Below, piece by piece: positions 32,461 through 39,818 of a stretch of 64,000 nt of DNA. The stretch's first letter is position 1. Every line of letters begins with the position of its first letter. A program made the translations under genes and the position numbers. The stretch comes from Nocardioides cavernaquae (GTDB lineage Bacteria > Actinomycetota > Actinomycetes > Propionibacteriales > Nocardioidaceae), in contig NZ_QYRP01000002.1 of the NCBI RefSeq assembly GCF_003600895.1, positions 3,038,001-3,102,000 on the forward strand, read 5' to 3'. The notes under the pieces are model-generated. The model did not search any database, had not been told where the DNA came from, and was given only the letters and a program-made list of their open reading frames with translations.

Positions 32461-32500
32461 GGACCTCCTTCTCCGCCTCACAGGACGGCTCGTTAAAGGA
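32461..32500 (-). promoter_or_regulatory. PyrR-binding RNA element covering the pyrR ribosome binding site
   Basis: On the minus strand the leader contains TCCTTTAACGAGCCG, then GTCCTGTGAGGC, then GGAGAAGGAGGTCC. The middle block fits the UCCnGnGAGGY core known for PyrR-binding loops. CCG and CGG flank it as a short stem, and the 5' CCTT can pair with AAGG of the Shine-Dalgarno sequence (32461-32470). Binding of PyrR with UMP should thus hide the ribosome binding site, as reported for mycobacteria. No terminator is seen, so translational control is the better model. Confidence 0.75.
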
Positions 32501-32535
32501 TGTCGAACAGGTGCCACCCTAACAGGGCGTGGGCC

Positions 32536-33111
32536 CTACGGCTGACCCGGGATGTTGTGCTTGTGCTTGCTCCCGGGGGGATTTTCGCCACACTTCGGGC
32601 CCTGCGGCGGAAGCTCCTGTACGTCGTCGCGCGCGACCCAGCCTCGCAGCGGCGCAGCCGTCTCGCTCGGCATGCTCTCGACGAGGACTCGGTCGCCCTT
32701 CACCTCGTGCACGATGGCGATGTGGCCGCCTTCCACCGCTGTCTCGCCGATCGTTGACGCACAGGTCGGAGCCGCGCCGACCAGCCGCACCTGGCCGCGC
32801 AGGTAGAAGTCGTCGACCCAGCCGCTGAGCGACGGGCCTTCGACCGTGGTCACGCGCATGGCCATGCGGTCACGCTCGACGACCCGGACCAGGGTGCCGT
32901 CGTGGACCTTGCCGACCACGTGGGTGCCGTGCGCGACGTCGTACAGCGGGACCTGGTCGAGCTGCACCAGGCCGTGGTCGTCGCGGCCGCTGAGCAGGGC
33001 GAGCCTTCCGTCCCCGGTGTCCTTCTCCGGCGCCTCCTGGCCGGCGCACCCCGTGAGGAGCGCACCGGCCAGGAGGAGTGACGCGGTGGTGCCGGCGAAC
33101 CGTCCGATCAC
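32536..33111 (-). CDS. Putative lipoprotein downstream of the MBL-fold gene
   Basis: A 191-residue predicted lipoprotein. The GTG at 33111 overlaps the stop of the MBL-fold gene as GTGA and gives a signal segment ending in lipobox LTGC with Cys at about residue 24. The mature protein holds two similar beta-rich units with Gly-Trp-Val-Asp/Ala (near 105 and 165), reminiscent of SH3-like repeats, and ends in a Lys/His-rich tail. No defined family is recognised. Coupling suggests that it is exported together with, or anchors or assists, the MBL-fold protein. Confidence 0.75.
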   Translation of the reverse strand: MIGRFAGTTASLLLAGALLTGCAGQEAPEKDTGDGRLALLSGRDDHGLVQLDQVPLYDVAHGTHVVGKVHDGTLVRVVERDRMAMRVTTVEGPSLSGWVDDFYLRGQVRLVGAAPTCASTIGETAVEGGHIAIVHEVKGDRVLVESMPSETAAPLRGWVARDDVQELPPQGPKCGENPPGSKHKHNIPGQP

Positions 33112-34829
33112 GGGCAGGTCGCGGGGTTCGCGGTGCCCTTGGTGACGCTGAGCGATGCTGTGTCGCACCACGCGCCGCCGTCGCCGATCCGGTGGATCAC
33201 CTTGTTCGACTGCGATGTCGGCCAGTTGTAGGACTTGGCATCGAGCTCGACACCACCCGGCGAGGTGTAGCGCGCCCAGTCGGTGCCCGTGTTGTTCAGG
33301 AAGCCCGAGGCGAATTCGAAAACCCAGCGGCCACCGGCCGGGATGACCGTGCCGGCCGGGATCGTCTTCGGCGCGCCGCCGCCGTTGACCAGGTCGTCGA
33401 CCTTGTAGCCGGAGACGTCCACCGCGACCGCGGTCGGGTTGTAGAGCTCGATCCACTCGTTGCCGGTGCTCGGTGCCGGCATGAACTCGTTGACCTTGAT
33501 CAGGGTCGGGTCGCCCTGGCCGCCGCCTCCGCTGCCACCGGCGGTGTAGGACTTCGTGCCGCTGTCGTACTCGACGGCGTAGTTGGCGCCCGCGTTGGTC
33601 GTGTAGAGGTGCACGTCCCCGTTGCTGTTCAGCGTGCCGGTGTAGTCGATCGGGTTGCCGGTCGTGTCCGTGGTGTCGCACGGGTTGTTGGCCAGGAAGA
33701 CGTCGGATCCGATCGCCTGGTAGGCGTCGACCGCGCGGTTGGCCGGGTGACCGTAGGAGTTCGAGCCGCAGGAGATGAACGCGGTCTCCGGGTCCATCGC
33801 GTTCACATAGGCGTTCGACGAGGAGTGACCCGAGCCGTGGTGGTTGGCGCGCAGCGTGTCGTAGTTCTGGCTGCCGAACTTGGAGACGAGGCCCGCCTCG
33901 ATGTCGTTGTAGGTGTAGCCGTTGCCCGAGGTGGAGTACTCACCGTCGGAGTCACCGGCGGTGGCGTACTTCCAGGCGCCGTAGGTGAACTTCACCGCGG
34001 TCGAGTAGTCGTTCTCGCTCGGCGGGACCGAGTCGCCGGTGTGGTCGCCGCTCACCGGCGTGACGCCGTCGGCCTGCAGCGTGTCCTTGCCGTTCGCGTT
34101 CACGACGGTGACCCCGACACCGGTGCCGAGGTCGATGCTCGGCCAGCCTCCCGCGTTGGTGAGCGTCGTGACCTTGCCCTGGATGTGGGCCCGGTCGGCC
34201 TGGCCGGCGGGGCCGTAGAGCCAGCAGATGAAGCGGCGTCCGGTCTGGCTCGTCGTGCCCGCGTTGTGCCAGTCGACCTCGGGAGCCGGCGACGTCGCGG
34301 TCCCGACCTCGCACTGGTTGTTGGAGTTGTCGTCGACCCAGGTGCCGCCGTCACGATCGATGAGCGAACCGACGGTGAAGCCGAGTCCGTTCGGGATCGA
34401 GGTCGGGGTGAGCAGCTGGTAGAGGCCGTTGCCGATCGACGAGGCACCATCCTCCGGGACGTGGGCGTAGCCGATGTGGTCCAGGTGGTGGTGGCTCACC
34501 ATGACGTAGTCGAGGGCGACCGGGTTGCTGCCGGTGCCGCAGATCGCCTTGAGGCGCTGAGCAACGGCGTACGCCTTGGTGTTGGTGCCACTCGTGTTCC
34601 AGGACGTCTCCCCGAGGTCGAGGAGCATCGTCTTGCCCGTCGGGCCGACGATGAACTGGCTGTCGCCCTGCTCGACGTCCAGCCAGTAGACATTCACCTC
34701 ACCCTGACGCCAGGTGCCCGAGGTGGAGCACGAGGTGGCGGCGGCCTGGGCCGGCGCCGCCGAGATCACGACCGCCAGCGAGCTGGCGACGACCGAGGCT
34801 GCAACTGCGGCAGCGCGAAGCAGTGACAT
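33108..34829 (-). CDS. Secreted MBL-fold hydrolase with C-terminal lamin-tail domain
   Basis: A 573-residue exported protein. The signal peptide ends near Ala28-Gln-Ala30. Residues about 45-415 form a metallo-beta-lactamase fold with HHHLDH at 113-118 as the metal site and later NHHGSGHSSSNAY; the arrangement resembles the C-terminal domain of ComEC/Rec2. After a Gly-rich linker (about 425-435) comes a lamin-tail domain with KVNEFMPAPSTGNEWIELYN. Such pairs occur in extracellular nucleases and phosphodiesterases of actinobacteria, so a secreted nuclease or phosphodiesterase is a fair guess, not shown. A PHO-box-like repeat lies 90 bases upstream. Coupled to the following lipoprotein gene. Confidence 0.85.
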   Translation of the reverse strand: MSLLRAAAVAASVVASSLAVVISAAPAQAAATSCSTSGTWRQGEVNVYWLDVEQGDSQFIVGPTGKTMLLDLGETSWNTSGTNTKAYAVAQRLKAICGTGSNPVALDYVMVSHHHLDHIGYAHVPEDGASSIGNGLYQLLTPTSIPNGLGFTVGSLIDRDGGTWVDDNSNNQCEVGTATSPAPEVDWHNAGTTSQTGRRFICWLYGPAGQADRAHIQGKVTTLTNAGGWPSIDLGTGVGVTVVNANGKDTLQADGVTPVSGDHTGDSVPPSENDYSTAVKFTYGAWKYATAGDSDGEYSTSGNGYTYNDIEAGLVSKFGSQNYDTLRANHHGSGHSSSNAYVNAMDPETAFISCGSNSYGHPANRAVDAYQAIGSDVFLANNPCDTTDTTGNPIDYTGTLNSNGDVHLYTTNAGANYAVEYDSGTKSYTAGGSGGGGQGDPTLIKVNEFMPAPSTGNEWIELYNPTAVAVDVSGYKVDDLVNGGGAPKTIPAGTVIPAGGRWVFEFASGFLNNTGTDWARYTSPGGVELDAKSYNWPTSQSNKVIHRIGDGGAWCDTASLSVTKGTANPATCP

Positions 34830-34918
34830 GCGAACTGGACTCCTGTGGTGGCCCGACTTCCCCCGAACGGCTGAACTCTGGCGGTCCAGACCACCTGATT
34901 CGGGTTCGAAAATCGCAT

Positions 34919-34940
34919 GTCACGTGAACTTCGTGTGAAC
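34919..34940 (-). promoter_or_regulatory. PHO-box-like direct repeat ahead of the MBL-fold gene
   Basis: Two adjacent 11-base units on the minus strand, GTTCACACGAA and GTTCACGTGAC, match the GTTCACC-type units bound by PhoP in Streptomyces. They lie 90 bases before the start of the secreted MBL-fold gene and just past the VWA gene stop. Binding by PhoP is inferred from sequence only. Confidence 0.6.
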
Positions 34941-34975
34941 CAGTTGCGCAGGACCGCTCAGGGGCGGCCCGGTCG

Positions 34976-36733
34976 TCAGCTTCGGCGCGTGCCGAACCAC
35001 GCCGCCGCGCCGGCTCCGAGGCCGAACACAACAGCGAGTGCGGCGATCCAACCGATGCGGGCCTTCCCGCCATCGGTCGCCTCCGACGCCGTGCCGGTGC
35101 CGGTCTCCGCGCTCGGGACCAGGGCACCGCGGTACGCCGGGCGCGGCTGCTCCTTGCCCGACACCGCGACGCCCAGCACGAACGGCACCTCGGCCCGGGA
35201 CATCGTGTCGGCCGCCGATGCACTGACGAGCACGTAGTAGTCCCCTGCCACGTTCGCCGCAGCCACGGACGCCGTCGAAGAGGTGCGGTTGCCGTAGGCG
35301 ACCGTCGGCGTGTGGACCTCCACCGAGCCTGCCGAGGTCTCCTGCTGGTCGACGACGCCGGCCCGGTTCGGGCTGATCACGCGGATGCTTCCGGTGACCC
35401 CCTCGCCGGCCGGGAACTGCACGGCGGCACCCAGTCGCTGTCCCCATCCCACGGGAACGCGGAAGACCTGCGTCTCGCCGGGCACGATGAGGCCCCGGTG
35501 CGCTCCTTCCGCCAGCTCGGGCGCCTGCGCGAAGGTCGGAGCCCCCGCCTGTACGGCGCCGGGCGAGATCAGCGCGACCCGCGCGCCCTCTCCGTCGGCC
35601 GCGACCGGCGTCAGCGGCTCGTCGGGAGCGGGCGCTTCCTCGGCGGCGTACATCTCGACGGGGAGCGCCGGCACCCCCGCCTGGTCGGTGCGTCGCACCA
35701 CGACACCGAGCCGACGGGCATCCCGGCAGCCCTCGTCGCCGTCGGCGAGGTCCGGCACCGGGAGGTAGGCCGAAACGATCGCGTCGGTGCTCGCCGTGCC
35801 ACGAGCGGTTGCCGAGCCGCAGGAGCGCTCCCCGGCGAAGGCCTCGATCTCCAGGCCGACCTCGTCACCCACGTGAGCCGGGTCCTCCGGGATGCGGACC
35901 GATGCGTGCACGTGGAGCGTCGACTCCGCGAGCACCCGCTCGAACACGAACCACCCCTCGGCGTGGCCCGTTCCCTGGGCGCCGAGGGTGTCGAACCAGG
36001 TCCCGGACCGCACCTCGGTGGACTCCGCGGCGGAGTCGCCTCCGGCTGCGGGGATGCCTCCCCCGAGGAAGACCTGGGTGGCCCGGGTGAGTGTGCCGTC
36101 GACCGCTTCCGCCAGCGCGGCCGCACCGTGCGCGTCGCGGTAGACGCCGTCGCCCGCGGCGGCGACCCGTCGCAGTGTGTCGCGCTGGGCGCCGGTGACG
36201 TCGACGCCGATGACATGGATGCGGAGGTCCGGGTCCGACGCGGTGAGCTGCGCCGCTGCCACGACCGGATCGGGGTCACAGGTGGGCGCACCGTGCGCAA
36301 CGAGGACGATGGCGCGTGGTCCCCGGGACCCGAGCGCCTCTCCGGCCCGCTGCAACGCCGGGCCGAGCGGGCTCTCACCACGGGACGCCGGCGGTGACGA
36401 CGGGACCAGCGCGTCGCGGAGCTTCGCCTCAGTCCCGACACGCGGTGCCAGCAGGACCCGGGTGTCGTCGCAGCCGGCGGCCTGACCCGAGCCGTAGACC
36501 TGCAGGCCGACCTCCTCGCGCGGGCCGAGGCGGGCGGCGGCACCGGAGACCGCTCGGCTGGCCGCCTCCATCCGGGTGATGCCTCCCCCGGTTTGACCGG
36601 ACATCGACGCCGAGGCGTCGACGAGCAGCATCACCCGGGTCGAGTGGTCACCGTCCGCGTGGGCCACCGGAACACCGGCGGCACCGATCGCAACGGGGGC
36701 GGAGAGGAGGGCAAGGGCGAGCAGACGACGCAT
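34976..36733 (-). CDS. Secreted/membrane-anchored von Willebrand factor A domain protein
   Basis: A 585-residue exported protein with signal peptide (about 1-27) followed at once by a VWA domain (about 30-215). The metal-ion-dependent adhesion site is intact: Asp39-Ala-Ser41-Ala-Ser43. The centre is a set of beta-rich domains with few cysteines, and a single C-terminal membrane helix (about 555-580) ends in Arg-Arg-Ser. It would stand on the outer face of the membrane and bind a protein or polymer ligand. ATG 36733 is preferred over upstream starts because GGGAG lies 5 bases ahead. It is divergent from the HupE gene. Confidence 0.85.
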   Translation of the reverse strand: MRRLLALALLSAPVAIGAAGVPVAHADGDHSTRVMLLVDASASMSGQTGGGITRMEAASRAVSGAAARLGPREEVGLQVYGSGQAAGCDDTRVLLAPRVGTEAKLRDALVPSSPPASRGESPLGPALQRAGEALGSRGPRAIVLVAHGAPTCDPDPVVAAAQLTASDPDLRIHVIGVDVTGAQRDTLRRVAAAGDGVYRDAHGAAALAEAVDGTLTRATQVFLGGGIPAAGGDSAAESTEVRSGTWFDTLGAQGTGHAEGWFVFERVLAESTLHVHASVRIPEDPAHVGDEVGLEIEAFAGERSCGSATARGTASTDAIVSAYLPVPDLADGDEGCRDARRLGVVVRRTDQAGVPALPVEMYAAEEAPAPDEPLTPVAADGEGARVALISPGAVQAGAPTFAQAPELAEGAHRGLIVPGETQVFRVPVGWGQRLGAAVQFPAGEGVTGSIRVISPNRAGVVDQQETSAGSVEVHTPTVAYGNRTSSTASVAAANVAGDYYVLVSASAADTMSRAEVPFVLGVAVSGKEQPRPAYRGALVPSAETGTGTASEATDGGKARIGWIAALAVVFGLGAGAAAWFGTRRS

Positions 36734-36861
36734 GGGATCTCCCAGGTGTGGCTGGCTGACGGCGGTCACTATGGCAGTCCTCGCGGCCGCCCGGGACCGC
36801 GGACTCGTCGTTCGCTTCGGCGTCATCTTGCGGCCATGCCGGGGCGATACGGTCCCGCCCC

Positions 36862-38079
36862 ATGCGTGTGCTCTGGAAGGCGCTCGTCGCCGCCGCCCTG
36901 GTCGTTCTGCTCGCTCCTTCACCGGCACAGGCCCACCCGATGGACTTCAGCAAGGTCCGCCTCGTCGTCGAGGAGGAAGCCGTTCGCGGCACCGTCGAGA
37001 TCGCGGTGCCGGCCCTGCAGCAGGTGCTCGGCTCCGACTTCAGCGCGGCCGACGAGGCCGACCTGACGGCGTACCTGCGCGGGCACATCGCGGCCGGCAC
37101 CGACGGCAAGCACTGGCCGCTCTCCTTCGGCACGACCGAGACCCGCCAGCACGAGGGCATGGCCTGGGTGACGACCAGCTTCTCCTTCGCCTCGGGCGCG
37201 GCGGCGGGCAACGACTTCCTCTTCGAGTACGACGCGGTGACCGCCGAGGTGGCCCGGCACGAGGCGGATGTCGTCGTGACCGACGCCGGCGGTCACACGG
37301 TGGTGAGCGGGGTGCTGACGCACATGATCCCGGCGGTCACCATCGAGCGCGAGGCGTCGACCGGCGTCTCCGCGATGGCCGGCCAGGGTTCCCGCCACGT
37401 GCTCGAGGGTGCGGACCACCTGCTCTTCCTGATGACGCTTCTGCTCCCCGCACCCCTCGTCGCGGTGGGTGGTCGCTGGGTACGCCGCCGCTCGGTGTCG
37501 GGATCCACCTCGGCCGTCGTGCGGGTGGCCACCGCCTTCACGGTCGGTCACTCCCTGACCCTCGTCGCAGCGGCACAGCAGTGGGTCTCGGCACCGTCCG
37601 GCCCGGTCGAGGTCGTGATCGCGATCTCGGTCGGCGTCGCGGCGCTGCACGCGCTCCGGCCGCTCGTCCGTGGCGGCGAGGACCTCATCGCCGTCGGGTT
37701 CGGCCTCGTGCACGGCCTCGCCTTCGCGGGCATCCTCGCCGACCTCGGCCTGGACGGGTCGGCGTCGTGGCCAGCGCTGCTCGGGTTCAACCTCGGCATC
37801 GAGCTCGCGCAGCTCGCGGTCGTGGCCCTGGTCTTCCCATCGCTCTACGCACTCTCGACCACCCGCTGGTACGCCGGGTTCCGGATCGCCGGCGCCTCAG
37901 CCGTCCTCGTCGCCTCCACCGGGTGGGCACTGGATCGCCTCGGTGTTCTCCACAACCCGCTGGCCCCGGTCGAGGACGCGGCCGTCGGACACCCCTGGAT
38001 CGTCGTGGGCGCCCTCGCCACACTCGCGATCGTCGCTGTCGCACGCGAGCGTCTGGCGCCCGAGCCACTCCCCGCCTGA
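36862..38079 (+). CDS. HupE/UreJ-type membrane protein with N-terminal extracytoplasmic domain
   Basis: A 405-residue exported membrane protein. A signal peptide ending near AQAHPMD is followed by an extracytoplasmic beta domain (about 25-165), then six to seven membrane helices containing GADHLLFLMTLLL, FTVGHSLTLV and GLVHGLAFAGIL. These His-containing helices are the mark of the HupE/UreJ_2 family; the classic members import nickel or cobalt for hydrogenase or urease, but neither enzyme is in the window and the exact substrate is unknown. Convergent with the first phosphatase, separated by a 66-bp palindrome. Confidence 0.85.
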   Translation: MRVLWKALVAAALVVLLAPSPAQAHPMDFSKVRLVVEEEAVRGTVEIAVPALQQVLGSDFSAADEADLTAYLRGHIAAGTDGKHWPLSFGTTETRQHEGMAWVTTSFSFASGAAAGNDFLFEYDAVTAEVARHEADVVVTDAGGHTVVSGVLTHMIPAVTIEREASTGVSAMAGQGSRHVLEGADHLLFLMTLLLPAPLVAVGGRWVRRRSVSGSTSAVVRVATAFTVGHSLTLVAAAQQWVSAPSGPVEVVIAISVGVAALHALRPLVRGGEDLIAVGFGLVHGLAFAGILADLGLDGSASWPALLGFNLGIELAQLAVVALVFPSLYALSTTRWYAGFRIAGASAVLVASTGWALDRLGVLHNPLAPVEDAAVGHPWIVVGALATLAIVAVARERLAPEPLPA

Positions 38080-38097
38080 CCGCCCGACGTCCCCACC

Positions 38098-38163
38098 CGA
38101 TAGTCCCTAACGAAAAGCGCCTCACCCCAGCTGGGGTGAGGCGCTTTTCGTTAGGGACTATCG
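38098..38163. terminator. 66-bp perfect palindrome, probable bidirectional terminator
   Basis: Every base from 38098 to 38163 pairs with its mirror image around 38130/38131; there is no spacer. The core GCGCCTCACCCCAGCTGGGG and its mirror are flanked by AAAA on the left and TTTT on the right, so each strand yields a GC-rich stem followed by a U-run. It lies 18 bases after the HupE stop and 36 bases after the phosphatase stop, which are convergent. The outer TAGTCCCTAACG/CGTTAGGGACTA arms go beyond what termination needs. Confidence 0.85.
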
Positions 38164-38199
38164 CAACCTTGGGCGCGGGCCCACGTCAGGTTGCGTCAC

Positions 38200-39597
38200 T
38201 CAGTGGCAGGTGATCGTGCCGCTGTCGCGGAACGTCTTGCCAGCCTGTGGGATGAACTCGAAGTCCGCGCTGCTGGCGCGCAGCGTGAACTTCAGGACAC
38301 CGAGGGTGTCGCTGTTGCGCACGACGCTGTTCGCCGCGACGCCGTTGAAGTTGTAGTGACCGGCACCGCCCGCTCCATTGACGAACGACGTGATGCCGCG
38401 GGTGTTGTCGACTCCCCCGGTCGGGTTCATCGGCGCGAACCGCTCGTAGTTGTGGTTGTGGCCCTGGATCACGACGTCGGCGTTGTGGTCGTACAACGCC
38501 TGGTAGAGCGGGCGGACCGACGAGTCGGGCGCGTGGCTGCCCGAGGTGAACAGCGGGCTGTGCCACATCGCGATCGTGCACGGCTTCGTGTTGGCGGCGA
38601 GGTCCTGGCGCAGCCACTGTTCCTGCGGGGAACCGGCCGCGGCGTTCACCTCCGAGTTGAGCGAGATGACGTGCCAGTCGCCGACGTCCTTGGAGAACCA
38701 GCCGTTGCGGTTCGGGCCGGCCAGCGCACCGAAGTAGTCGAAGTAGCCCGAGGCACCCGAGGTCCCGTACTCGTGGTTGCCGGGGGCCGGGATGGTGCGC
38801 GCCTTGAACTGGCCCCAGGTCGGCTCGTAGTAGGTGTTGTACTCGGAGAGCGTGCCACTCGAGTAGGCGTTGTCACCGGCCGCCCAGACGGTGGCGGTGC
38901 TCGGCAGTGCGGCGATCAGCGCCGCTGTCGCCGTGTCGCCCGATCCGCTGTTGGCGATGTCGCCGGCACCGACGAAGATCGCGTCGCCGCCCCCTCCGGT
39001 CGGGGTCGGAGTGGGCGTCGGTTCCGGTGCGGTCGTGATGACCAGCTGCGGCGCGAACGATGACTCGCGCGAGTCGAAGAGCGCGTCGTCGGCATTCGTC
39101 GAGACACCGGCGAACGAGTAGGTGCCATTGCCGGTGACCGCGGCGGTCACGTCGACCTCGATCCAGGTGCCAGCGGCCACCTTGCCGAGGCTGGCGATCG
39201 TGGTGCCGTCAATGGCGGGCTGGTTGTTCCAGGTCAGGGCCGTCTCGCTCCACGAGGTGTTCGACGTGAGCTGAAGGGTTCCGGCGTTCTTGGATCCGCC
39301 GTTGCTGGCCACGTGAAGGCGCATCGTGGCGGTGGAGACAGGTTCGGTCATGCCCGACACGGTGAACTTCGTGAAGGACCGTGCCTTCGGCGTACGGTCC
39401 ACGGTCACCGTGGGTGCCGTACCGAAGTTGGTGGTGGGCGAGGCCTCGGAGACGTAGGTGTCCGCGGCCGGGGCGAGGGTGACGACCGCAGCGGTGGCGC
39501 TGGGCGACGTGAGGGTGACGAGGGCGCCGGAGACGACCACCGCAGCAGCGATGGAGGCTCCCCCGGCCAGCGCGGTGCGCTTGGGCTGGAACGGCAT
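38200..39597 (-). CDS. Secreted DNRLRE-domain metallophosphatase (copy 1)
   Basis: A 465-residue exported calcineurin-like phosphoesterase. After a signal peptide (about 1-37) lies a DNRLRE-type beta domain (about 38-190) with TYVSEASPTTNFGTAPTV and DSRESSFAPQLVIT, a PTPTPT linker, then the metallophosphatase: GAGDIA, GDNAY, GNHEY, HSPLF and GHNHNYER supply the two-metal site. The ATG at 39597 is used; upstream starts lack a signal peptide. It is a tandem paralogue of the gene at 39819 and has a PHO-box-like repeat and a 15-bp direct repeat upstream. Substrate unknown; a phosphomonoester or diester outside the cell is likely. Confidence 0.88.
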   Translation of the reverse strand: MPFQPKRTALAGGASIAAAVVVSGALVTLTSPSATAAVVTLAPAADTYVSEASPTTNFGTAPTVTVDRTPKARSFTKFTVSGMTEPVSTATMRLHVASNGGSKNAGTLQLTSNTSWSETALTWNNQPAIDGTTIASLGKVAAGTWIEVDVTAAVTGNGTYSFAGVSTNADDALFDSRESSFAPQLVITTAPEPTPTPTPTGGGGDAIFVGAGDIANSGSGDTATAALIAALPSTATVWAAGDNAYSSGTLSEYNTYYEPTWGQFKARTIPAPGNHEYGTSGASGYFDYFGALAGPNRNGWFSKDVGDWHVISLNSEVNAAAGSPQEQWLRQDLAANTKPCTIAMWHSPLFTSGSHAPDSSVRPLYQALYDHNADVVIQGHNHNYERFAPMNPTGGVDNTRGITSFVNGAGGAGHYNFNGVAANSVVRNSDTLGVLKFTLRASSADFEFIPQAGKTFRDSGTITCH

Positions 39598-39631
39598 GCG
39601 GGTGAGGCCTTTCGGAGTCTGAACTGCACGA

Positions 39632-39665
39632 AAGAGACAGGGCGATGCGCAAGAGACAGGGCGAT
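39632..39665. repeat. 15-bp direct repeat in the phosphatase copy 1 leader
   Basis: AAGAGACAGGGCGAT occurs at 39632-39646 and exactly again at 39651-39665, a period of 19 bases, 35 to 68 bases upstream of the copy 1 start. It could be a two-site operator or a recent slippage duplication; nothing in the sequence decides between them. Confidence 0.6.
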
Positions 39666-39703
39666 AAGAGCTGTGAACGACGCTAGGGGGACGCCCGCGC
39701 GTG

Positions 39704-39725
39704 TCGCCTCCAACCGCGTGTGAAC
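39704..39725 (-). promoter_or_regulatory. PHO-box-like direct repeat ahead of phosphatase copy 1
   Basis: Adjacent 11-base units GTTCACACGCG and GTTGGAGGCGA on the minus strand, 107 bases before the copy 1 start. The first unit differs by two bases from the first unit ahead of the MBL-fold gene. A further GTTCACAGCTC at 39668-39678 is out of the 11-base phase. Confidence 0.5.
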
Positions 39726-39772
39726 AGACGGCGACTCCGGAAAGTTCTGGCCGGGACCCGCCGAAATGCACC

Positions 39773-39806
39773 GCTGGTCCGGACCACGAGCGCAGTCCGG
39801 ACCAGC
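39773..39806 (-). terminator. Terminator-like hairpin after phosphatase copy 2
   Basis: GCTGGTCCGGAC (39773-39784) and GTCCGGACCAGC (39795-39806) form a perfect 12-bp stem with a 10-base loop, 12 bases past the copy 2 stop. There is no T-tract. It would insulate copy 1 from copy 2 transcription. Confidence 0.65.
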
Positions 39807-39818
39807 AGGCAGGGTGGA

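Noticed and set aside
32521..32540. AGGGC/GCCCT hairpin as terminator of the MBL-lipoprotein operon
   Set aside because: Five-bp stem overlapping the stop codon; no T-run.
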